Below are positions 1 through 7,300 of a stretch of DNA of 10,520 nucleotides, piece after piece. The first letter of the stretch is position 1; every line of letters starts with the position of its first letter. A program made the translations under genes and the position numbers. Under the pieces are notes generated by a model. It was not told the origin of the DNA. It was given only the letters and a program-made list of their open reading frames with translations, and searched no databases. The stretch is from Bacteroidota bacterium (lineage in GTDB: Bacteria; Bacteroidota; Ignavibacteria; Tepidaquicellales; Tepidaquicellaceae), in the NCBI GenBank assembly GCA_003519545.1, contig DOWN01000269.1, forward strand, positions 1 through 10,520, given 5' to 3'.

Positions 1-24
1 CAAGATAGCAATTATTTTTTTTTG
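1..24 (+). repeat. Direct repeat, copy 1, upstream of first T9SS cargo gene
   Basis: A 24-nt stretch starting CAAGATAGCAATTA, followed by nine T and a G, is identical to positions 4225-4248 ahead of the second large gene. Its last four bases (TTTG) fit the -33 element of the promoter described next. The rest lies where an UP element or activator site would be. The window begins exactly at its first base, so it may extend further left. Confidence 0.85.
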
Positions 25-51
25 CTATTAAGAACTATGATTTATAATTTG
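21..51 (+). promoter_or_regulatory. Putative Bacteroidetes-type promoter of the first cargo gene
   Basis: TTTG at 21-24 and TAATTTG at 45-51 are 20 nt apart, close to the Bacteroidetes consensus TTTG-N19/21-TAnnTTTG. The same region also contains a perfect TATAAT at 43-48. The second cargo gene has TTTG and TAAATTG with exactly the same 20-nt spacer, and both are followed five bases later by GCTTTTGGGA. This predicts transcription starting at about 56-58, so the RNA would begin with helix arm A1 of the leader. The start point is inferred from spacing only. Confidence 0.6.
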
Positions 52-56
52 AATCA

Positions 57-164
57 GCTTTTGGGATAAAAGTTTATAATTAAATCAACAGGCAATCTGA
101 TTTCATAATACTTCCCTAAAGCGAAATGATTCTATTGCCTGTATTTAATTAACAGGAGTTATAA
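57..164 (+). ncRNA. Structured 5' leader RNA, copy 1 (candidate cis-regulatory element)
   Basis: This 108-nt leader contains two interleaved inverted repeats. Helix A pairs GCTTTTGGGA (57-66) with TCCCTAAAGC (113-122), 9 of 10 pairs. Helix B pairs ACAGGCAAT (88-96) with ATTGCCTGT (134-142), 9 of 9. The order A1-B1-A2-B2 makes this a pseudoknot if both form together. A local alternative hairpin is CTTTT/AAAAG (58-62 with 68-72) with loop GGGAT. The Shine-Dalgarno site AGGAG is at 154-158. The leader at 4281-4386 keeps the same order and nearly the same spacing, and helix B shows compensatory changes between copies. The pairings are read directly; a regulatory role is inferred. It does not match a riboswitch class that I recognise. 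Confidence 0.65.
138..158 (+). promoter_or_regulatory. Possible Shine-Dalgarno sequestering hairpin, copy 1
   Basis: CCTGT (138-142), the 3' half of helix arm B2, is complementary to ACAGG (152-156), which overlaps the ribosome binding site AACAGGAG of the gene starting at 165. Pairing gives a 5-bp stem with a 9-nt loop and would hide the site. B1 (88-96) competes for the same CCTGT, so the two pairings exclude each other. The second leader has the equivalent hairpin with 6 bp (4359-4364 with 4371-4376). Confidence 0.5.
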
Positions 165-3100
165 ATGAAAATACTATTCACTTTATTTATTTTAACAATT
201 GTCAATTCTGCAACATTTGCTCAGTTACCTAATTTAAGTTTTTCTTTTCAGTATGGGAAATTAGGTTTAGATGAAGTTCCGATTAATATTGAAACAGATA
301 ATATTGGGAATGTCTACATTGCAGGTTATGAGTTTGGATTCATTAATAATTACGATTTTCTTTTATTAAAATTAAATTCATCAGGTGATACACTTTGGTC
401 AGCAAGATATAATGGTAATGCAAATAATGTTGATATTCTACATGATCTTAAAGTTGATAATTCAGGAAACGTTTATATAACTGGAGAAAGTCGATCTATA
501 GAATCAGGTTCTGATATTGTTACAATTAAATATAACTCTTCAGGTCAACAAATCTGGCTTTCAAGATATACTTCAAATCAAACCTCATCAGAATATAGAC
601 CGGAATTTCAATTTGATTCATTTGGAAATATTTTTGTAGTCGGAAATATGCAGTATATATCAGAAGGAATTTTCAGAAATGCAATTTTAATTCTCAAATA
701 TAATCCATCCGGCGAAATCCAATTTTCAAAAACTTATACTGGAACTCTTGAAATGGATTATGTAGAAAATTTTAAATTAGATAATTCAGGAAATATTTAT
801 GCTGTTGGAAACAGGTGTGTAGATATATCTATCAGTAAATATGATTTACTTTTTGTAAAATTTAATCCCACCGGTGATATGATCTGGAATAAAACACATA
901 ATGGGAATCTCGATGAGAATGATTATGGTTCTAATGTTACAATTGATCTTGAAGGAAATGTTTATATAGGAGGAAATGTTAATAATATTTCTGATTATTA
1001 TCTTGCAAAGTTTGATACTTCAGGAAATAAAATTTGGGAAAGAACTTATAATGGAAATTTAAATTCGAGAGATGCATTAAATAAAATCTATACGGATAAT
1101 TTTAATAATATTTTGGTTACAGGTTCAAGTGTAACTTTTATGGAAGATAAATTTTCCACCTATGATGATCTTGTTACTATCAAATATGATAAAAATGGAA
1201 ATCAGATATGGAAAAATACAATTGGCTTACCGGGTAATTTCAGTGACTATTTAGCAGATTTCACCATCGATGATTTTGGTAATTCTTATCTCTTTGCAAA
1301 CGGATACACAGATGACACTTCTCATTTCTCAATGGTCTTTTCAAAAATAGATACTTCAGGTAATACACTTTTCAGAATTTGGGATTCTTCCGATGTAGCA
1401 ACCGGATATAGAATTCATTTAGATAATGAAAATAATATATATGTTGCCGGTTCTATAAATCATACACCTGAAATATCAATTGCAGATATTTATTTAAAGA
1501 AATATTCTCAAGGTTCAGTTTATACTATAACAAATCCTGTACCTGATGAAAAATGGATAGCAGGAGAGAAAGATACTATTAAATGGACTGGAGGAGAGGC
1601 AGGGACTTTTGTGACACTGGAGATAAGCAGTGATAGCGGTGTTAGTTATGATTTGATTGATTTTGGTGTTCCGGCTGAAACAGGTAAATATATATGGGAC
1701 ATTCCTGAAAATATTTTAAACACAAGATGTATAATTCAAATACTTAACACAGCAACAAATGATACGCTTGCAAAAAGCCCGTTATTCAAAATTAAAGGAT
1801 ATATACTTGCGAAAATAAATTCAATGGGAAGTTACGAAGCATTTGATCCCGGATATCACGGCTGGAGTTATTTAAATAATGCAAATCCAATGTGGCCATC
1901 ATCCTGGTATAGTGGAAGATTCAATTATAGTTTAGATAATGATCCATATACAAATTCAAGATATCCTGATTTTTTTCAATCATTTGGTGCAATAAATTTT
2001 CCTGACTGGCCACTTTGGGTTGAAGTATATGGAGTTAATGCAAATTACTGGTCAACATTTTTTAAGATTTATGATTCAGATGGACAAGAAAAATGGGGAA
2101 ACATTTCAGGAAAATCAGGATTCCAAGGGGCATGTTTTGGATTTGCTGCTTCTGCATTTTTGAATTTTAGTTTTAAACCTGTGTTTATTTCTAAACATCC
2201 CGGAATGCCTAACACTGAAAATATTAATTCACTCGCGATTACAGATTCCATAAGAAAGTATATAAACGGATATTTTTTATATCAATTCGGAAAACAAAGT
2301 TATGAGAATGATTTAATCGGTAAACCTAAAGATCCGAAAACTACTTTAAGAGAAATTATAAATATGTTCAAAAATGATGAACAGGATATACGAACAATTT
2401 CAATATTCAATGATCCTGACAAAATATTCCCCGGTAAAAACACAGGTGCACATACTATGGCTCCGATTAGTGTAAGACGTGATACATCGGCAGGTAAATT
2501 CAGAGTGCTTCTTTACGATAGCAATAATCCTGATGATTACCCTTATATTCTGGTTGATACAGTTGCTAACAGATGGTCGTTCCCTTTCTTAGGAAATACC
2601 TGGCAAGGTACTACAGGATTTTATCTTGAACTTCCGGTTTCAAATTATATCAATAGACCTGAATTCACTGATCAAAAAATTGATTTAGGAAATATCAAAA
2701 GAGGTGTTCAGAATATAGAAATTTATAATACTGATGAAGCGGATATAACATTAAAAAATTCCTCTAATCATTTAATTAGTTTTGTGAACGGAAATTTAAC
2801 TGAAGAAATTTCTAACGGAACTGCAATAATTAAAAAGACAGGAGGAAACTCTAACCCAATTGGATATTACATTCCTGATGATGATTATTCAATTGAAATA
2901 AGAAATATTAAAGATTCATCTAAAGTATCAAGAGTAGCCATATTTAAAGAAAATAAATCATACATTTATTCGAGAAATAATGCAGACAGTTCAGAGACCG
3001 ATAAAATAAATATTGGAAACTCAAATTCAGATGGTTCATCAGGAAGCGGACTTTCTGTTATGTCACCTGACCCTGTTCAAAAAGATATAAAGTTAAAGAT

Positions 3101-4037
3101 AATAAATTCATTAAATGATAAAGAAAGATTAATTGAAATTTCAGGAGTTGAAATGATACAAAATGATTCTTTATATATTAATGACATATCAAATAGTTTA
3201 ACTACAGATAATTCAGATTATGAATTTGTAATTAAAAACTTCGGAAGTGAAAAAACCTATGTGATTAAAATAAATGAAAATGATGAAAACGAACAGAAAA
3301 TATTTGAAAACGCTTTTATTATGTTACCTGCTAACTCAACGCACATTATATCACCAAACTGGGATAATCTTGATAGCTCAACTGTGACAATATATATAGA
3401 CTCAGGTAATAATGGTTCAATAGACGACAGCATAACAATTTTAAATGAATTTGAATTGCCTGTGGAGTTAACATCATTCACATCATCAGTATTGAAAAGA
3501 GATGTAACATTAAACTGGATAACATCAAGTGAGATAAACAATGCAGGTTTTGAAATAGAGAGAAAAATTGATACAGATGAAAATTGGATAAGAACAGGAG
3601 CAATACAAGGAAGTGGAAACACAAACGAGATGAAATCATATTCATTCACAGACAGAGGTTTAAACACGGGTAAATATAAATACAGATTGAAACAAATAGA
3701 TTACAACGGAAACTTTGAATATTACGAACTATCAAATGAAGTTATAATCGGTGTTCCTGAAAAATTTGATTTATCACAAAACTATCCGAATCCATTTAAT
3801 CCTGTAACTAAAATAAATTATGATTTACCGTTTGAAAGTAAAGTACAAATGAAAATTTATGATATAACAGGAAGGGAAGTTTTCACACTTGTGAATGAAC
3901 AGCAGGTTGCTGGATATTACACTACTCAGTTTAATGCTTCCACACTTGCAAGCGGAGTTTATTTTTATAGAATAGTTTCTATTGGTATTGGAGGTCAGGA
4001 ATTTGTAATGACTAAGAAAATGATGCTTGTAAAATAA
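165..4037 (+). CDS. T9SS-exported SBBP-repeat protein with papain-like cysteine peptidase-type region
   Basis: This 1290-residue exported protein starts at ATG 165, with AGGAG six bases upstream. The signal peptide is about residues 1-19, with predicted cleavage at FA|Q20. Residues ~40-450 hold about eight SBBP-like repeats with the pattern D-N-x-G-N-x-Y-x-x-G (DNSGNVYITG, DLEGNVYIGG), which usually form a beta-propeller. Residues ~456-545 look like an Ig-like domain (EKWIAGEKDTIKW ... GKYIWDIP). Residues ~550-815 resemble a papain-type peptidase: GACFGF with C657, GAHTMAP with H763, and YDSNNP with D785/N787, in the order Cys-His-Asn/Asp. A polar stretch follows. Residues ~1098-1195 are fibronectin-III-like (LPVELTSF), and the C-terminal ~95 residues are a type A T9SS sorting domain (QNYPNPFNP ... 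ASGVYFYRI). Export across the outer membrane by T9SS is well supported. Peptidase activity is inferred from motif order only; the region could be an inactive relative or a structural domain. The gene appears to be monocistronic with its own leader. Confidence 0.9.
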   Translation: MKILFTLFILTIVNSATFAQLPNLSFSFQYGKLGLDEVPINIETDNIGNVYIAGYEFGFINNYDFLLLKLNSSGDTLWSARYNGNANNVDILHDLKVDNSGNVYITGESRSIESGSDIVTIKYNSSGQQIWLSRYTSNQTSSEYRPEFQFDSFGNIFVVGNMQYISEGIFRNAILILKYNPSGEIQFSKTYTGTLEMDYVENFKLDNSGNIYAVGNRCVDISISKYDLLFVKFNPTGDMIWNKTHNGNLDENDYGSNVTIDLEGNVYIGGNVNNISDYYLAKFDTSGNKIWERTYNGNLNSRDALNKIYTDNFNNILVTGSSVTFMEDKFSTYDDLVTIKYDKNGNQIWKNTIGLPGNFSDYLADFTIDDFGNSYLFANGYTDDTSHFSMVFSKIDTSGNTLFRIWDSSDVATGYRIHLDNENNIYVAGSINHTPEISIADIYLKKYSQGSVYTITNPVPDEKWIAGEKDTIKWTGGEAGTFVTLEISSDSGVSYDLIDFGVPAETGKYIWDIPENILNTRCIIQILNTATNDTLAKSPLFKIKGYILAKINSMGSYEAFDPGYHGWSYLNNANPMWPSSWYSGRFNYSLDNDPYTNSRYPDFFQSFGAINFPDWPLWVEVYGVNANYWSTFFKIYDSDGQEKWGNISGKSGFQGACFGFAASAFLNFSFKPVFISKHPGMPNTENINSLAITDSIRKYINGYFLYQFGKQSYENDLIGKPKDPKTTLREIINMFKNDEQDIRTISIFNDPDKIFPGKNTGAHTMAPISVRRDTSAGKFRVLLYDSNNPDDYPYILVDTVANRWSFPFLGNTWQGTTGFYLELPVSNYINRPEFTDQKIDLGNIKRGVQNIEIYNTDEADITLKNSSNHLISFVNGNLTEEISNGTAIIKKTGGNSNPIGYYIPDDDYSIEIRNIKDSSKVSRVAIFKENKSYIYSRNNADSSETDKINIGNSNSDGSSGSGLSVMSPDPVQKDIKLKIINSLNDKERLIEISGVEMIQNDSLYINDISNSLTTDNSDYEFVIKNFGSEKTYVIKINENDENEQKIFENAFIMLPANSTHIISPNWDNLDSSTVTIYIDSGNNGSIDDSITILNEFELPVELTSFTSSVLKRDVTLNWITSSEINNAGFEIERKIDTDENWIRTGAIQGSGNTNEMKSYSFTDRGLNTGKYKYRLKQIDYNGNFEYYELSNEVIIGVPEKFDLSQNYPNPFNPVTKINYDLPFESKVQMKIYDITGREVFTLVNEQQVAGYYTTQFNASTLASGVYFYRIVSIGIGGQEFVMTKKMMLVK
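3738..4037 (+). repeat. Near-identical T9SS tail module, copy 1
   Basis: The last 300 nt of this gene align without gaps to 8977-9276 in the second cargo gene. By hand I count about 24 base differences, nearly all synonymous; the 99 encoded residues differ at only two (E/D and I/T). The preceding fibronectin-like domain is related but much more diverged, apart from the shared block around GKYKYRLKQIDYNGNFEYY. This is the signal recognised by the T9SS for outer-membrane passage, then normally cleaved or used for anchoring. Confidence 0.9.
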
Positions 4038-4224
4038 AATACATACCCCGCCAATTACTTAATTCAGTTTTATATACCTTTAGATTTAAACATAAAAAAT
4101 ATTCTAAAAAAATTCTGTATTGTATTTAAAAATTAACCGGTTTTCATTCATCGCAAATCTCCCAAAAACCCTAATTCTACGCTAAAAACAAAGAAAATGC
4201 AATTTTTTATAATTGATTTTCATT
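4038..4224. other. Intergenic stretch with no recognised gene
   Basis: No open frame of interest, RNA gene or convincing terminator is visible between the stop of the first cargo gene and the second promoter region. The only small features are the palindrome AACCGGTT near 4134-4141 and a weak AT-only hairpin CAATT/AATTG (4200-4204 with 4211-4215). With the leader that follows, the whole gene-free gap runs to 4386. Confidence 0.6.
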
Positions 4225-4248
4225 CAAGATAGCAATTATTTTTTTTTG
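4225..4248 (+). repeat. Direct repeat, copy 2, upstream of second T9SS cargo gene
   Basis: Identical over 24 nt to positions 1-24, including the nine-T run and the closing G. The bases after it diverge (GTAATTTC here, GCTATTAAG in copy 1) until the TA-rich -7 element, so the identity is confined to the -33 element and its upstream flank. That pattern suggests a retained transcription-factor or UP-element site rather than a simple recent duplication. Confidence 0.85.
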
Positions 4249-4275
4249 TAATTTCAGGCATTACTTCTTAAATTG
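4245..4275 (+). promoter_or_regulatory. Putative Bacteroidetes-type promoter of the second cargo gene
   Basis: TTTG (4245-4248), a 20-nt spacer and TAAATTG (4269-4275) match the geometry of the first promoter exactly. GCTTTTGGGA begins six bases downstream at 4281, so transcription would start at or just before helix arm A1. The second gene therefore seems to be transcribed on its own rather than by read-through from the first. Confidence 0.6.
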
Positions 4276-4280
4276 TTACT

Positions 4281-4386
4281 GCTTTTGGGAAAAGATTTTA
4301 ATTACAAGACAGGTAGCAGGATATCATTAATCTTCCCAAAAGCATAATGATTCCTCTACCTGTTTTTGTTAACAGGAGATTTAAAA
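4281..4386 (+). ncRNA. Structured 5' leader RNA, copy 2 (candidate cis-regulatory element)
   Basis: Helix A is TGCTTTTGGGAA (4280-4291) with TTCCCAAAAGCA (4333-4344), 12 perfect pairs. Helix B is ACAGGTAG (4309-4316) with CTACCTGT (4356-4363), 8 perfect pairs. It extends past a single bulged C4317 by AGG (4318-4320) with CCT (4353-4355). The order A1-B1-A2-B2 is the same as in copy 1. Between copies, C-G becomes T-A and A-T becomes G-C within helix B, while the ACAGG/CCTGT core stays fixed. A local hairpin CTTTT-GGG-AAAAG (4282-4294) is possible as an alternative. The Shine-Dalgarno site is at 4374-4378. Both helices are seen; function is inferred. Confidence 0.65.
4359..4378 (+). promoter_or_regulatory. 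Possible Shine-Dalgarno sequestering hairpin, copy 2
   Basis: CCTGTT (4359-4364) pairs with AACAGG (4371-4376), a 6-bp stem with a 6-nt loop that would cover most of the ribosome binding site AGGAG. CCTGT is also the 3' arm of helix B, so formation of B1:B2 frees the site. The geometry parallels 138-158. Confidence 0.5.
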
Positions 4387-7300
4387 ATGAAAAAAGTAAT
4401 AATTTGTTTAATATTTTTTTTAGCCAATCAAGATTTGTATTCGCAGAACTTTTCAACTGAGTGGACTAAAAGAAAGTTTATGAATGTTTCAGTGAGACCT
4501 CAAATAACTGTAGATAATTCAGGAAATGTTTACCTCGCAACTTCGGTAAAAGCAAATTTCGGAAGTTTTGGTGATGTGACACTTACCAAATACAATTCAC
4601 TAGGAGATTCACTTTGGTCTGATAAATTTCCTAATTTATTTACTTTTGGATTTGAAGACAAACCTGTTGCTGTTTCGACTGATGATAGCGGATATGTATA
4701 TTTACTCGCTGAAATAAGTAATATAGGATCAAACGGCGGACATAAAGATATTTTGTTGGCTAAGTATAATACAAGTGGAACGAAACTTTGGCATAAATTT
4801 TTTAATACTTCAATGGAAATTGATGAGTTTCCAACCGCATTCGCAATTGATAAAAACTCTAACATTTATATTTGTGGGAAACGTACACTTGTATCAACAG
4901 GTGATTTTAATATTCTCTTAATAAAATATAACTTAAATGGAGAGCTTGTTTGGAATAAATCTTATGGCGACAGCACAAGTTTTCTTTTTAATGATTTTGC
5001 AAGTGATATTGAACTTGATAGAAATGGAAATATTTTTGTAACAGGATCTAAATATATCGGGGAGGATTCTAAGTCTGATTATATAACTCTGAAATATGAT
5101 TCTTCAGGTGCTTTAATTTGGGACAGAACTTATAACGGAACAGGAACTGACACAGATGAAGCATATGCTCTGACACTTGATAGTTCATCAAATGTTTATG
5201 TAACGGGTGTATCTTCAGGTGGTGCAAACAGATTTGATATTGCAACAATAAAATACAATAATAACGGTATTGAACAATGGGTAAGAACATATAACGGTTT
5301 GAATTTTGATGATGCAGGTAGATATATTGAATCAGATAAAAACGGTAATATCTTTGTAGGAGGCAATACACAGGTTGAGCTATTCGGTAAAAATGTTTTT
5401 ACCGTATTAAACTATTCAGAATCCGGAATACTTCAATGGGAAAGAAAAAATGTCAGTACTTCAGCCGGAAATAATAATATAAATGGTATCAGGATTGATA
5501 AAAATAAAAATTTAATAGTTGGTGCAACAATTTTTAATGGAAACACAATTAAAAATGACCGGTTATTGATTCAATATAATTCAAATGGTGATTCATTGTG
5601 GAGTAATCTTTATGACACAGTAAATACGGATAATACTATGACAGGTATATTTATTGATAATGAAAATAATTTGTATTCAGTTGGAGAAGATGTTATCAAT
5701 CCAAATCATTTTGCAACTGTTTCAAAATTTAAAGGAATATCACCTGCTCCAAAGAAGCCTGTATTCATAGTTCCGGGTGTTGGTGCTACTTATGCGGCGA
5801 ACATTAGTTACGATATGGGATGGATGCTCAAAAGAGGAATTGAACCCGATAGCATTCAGATTGACCCTCTTGCAAAAGTATATCACGATCTGATTATCAC
5901 TCTTCAGAATAACGGATATGTTTTAAACAAAGATTTATTTGTTGTAAATTACGATTGGCGTTTACAACCGGGACCTGTGGATAATGCGATAGACGGACAT
6001 ATAAACGGTTTGACAGCTTCCGGTATATCCGATAATCAATATTTATATGCCGTTGATTATCTCGGTTGGTATATAAAAAAAGCGACTGATAGATGGAGAA
6101 CTGATAATAATGAAGAACTTGATTCGATAGATATAATTTGTCACAGCACCGGAGGGTTGGTTTCAAGGACTTATATACAGAGTGATGCTTATGGCGGTGT
6201 ATATGATAATGTAAATAATTACAGACTGCCTAAGGTCAGAAATCTTGTTATGCTTGGTGTCCCGAGCCGTGGTGCTTCTAAACCCTGGAATGTTCTACAG
6301 GATAACTGGTCAGGAGATGTGGCATATAGATTTGTACTTTCAAAACTCATTAATCGTGCATTTCAAAAGGTTATGCAGGGATTTACTATAACAGGGCTTG
6401 ACCATAATATTACAAAAGCATCAATTCTTGATAAAGATGGTAATCCGGATAAAAAATTATTTATCTACAGATATGTTCCCACACTTAGATATTTAGTAAG
6501 TACTTATCCGTTTCTTGATTTCGGAAATGGACTTGAAACAATTAATAATGATCCTGAACTGAGAAACACAATTCTACTTGATTTAAATAACGGAGCAGAT
6601 ATAAATGCAGCTAATGATCCAAACGGTTTTGCTGATTCATGTTTAGTCTCTGTTATTTACAGTTCATTTCAGGAAACAGGAATTCATTCTAAATTCCGTG
6701 ATGATTATGAATTCAATGCAATTCATCCCTTCACTAATTTTATTCCAAGAAATTCAATACCACCGGAAACTTGGTTTCAGGATATTTCATTTCCTTCAAA
6801 TGGTGATGGTACAGTTCCGGCTATTTCTGCTGCCGGTCAGTTTCTTTCTGATACAAGAACAAATATTTATCAATACAGCAATACTGACCATACCGCTATG
6901 GTTGCAAAAAAAGAAGTTCAGGCAAAAGTTCTTGAGATATTAAATATCCCTGTTGATTCAAGCTCCATTTCCACAGGTAATGGTGTTTCTGCCGGCACCA
7001 TTTTAAGTGTTATTGCTGATCCGGTAGAGATAGTAGTAACAGACGGACTTGGAAGAAGACTCGGGTTTATAGAATCATCCGGCTCACTCACAGAAATACC
7101 AAACAGCAGTTGGTTTGGAAATGCTGATGGAATAGGATATGTTTTTGGTGATATTGTTGAACCGTTAAGTGTAACACTGACAGGACTCGGTGAAAATTAT
7201 TATGTAATGGTTAGTTATGAAGATTCTTTGAATAAAGAAGGTGGTGTTGTAATGGAAGGTTTCCTTGAAAATGGTGAGGAAATAACATATCAAATTACAC

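Noticed and set aside
300..1500. Tandem SBBP-like repeats as a DNA-level repeat array
   Set aside because: The repetition is at protein level (D-N-x-G-N-x-Y-x-x-G about every 50 residues); the bases are too diverged for a recent tandem array.
3257..3667. 136-codon minus-strand frame, and similar frames at 2069-2251, 4530-4865, 5069-5371, 5897-6166, 8079-8345 and 8475-8780, plus the plus-strand frame at 6698-6943
   Set aside because: All lie inside the two large well-supported genes, lack ribosome sites and recognisable domains, and have compositions expected of antisense or shifted readings.
4200..4220. AT-only hairpin CAATT/AATTG with trailing T as a terminator for the first cargo gene
   Set aside because: Five weak pairs with no G-C core beyond one pair and a broken T-tract; about 160 bases after the stop. 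No convincing terminator is visible for that gene.
1..4248. The paired 24-nt repeats as a CRISPR, attachment site or insertion-sequence end
   Set aside because: Only two copies 4.2 kb apart, each placed exactly at a promoter, with no transposase, integrase or spacer structure; regulatory duplication explains them better.
4366..4386. Upstream TTG start adding seven residues to the second cargo protein
   Set aside because: It lies over the ribosome binding site AACAGGAG, has no site of its own, and would put MLTGDLK ahead of a good signal peptide. ATG 4387 matches the arrangement in front of the first cargo gene.
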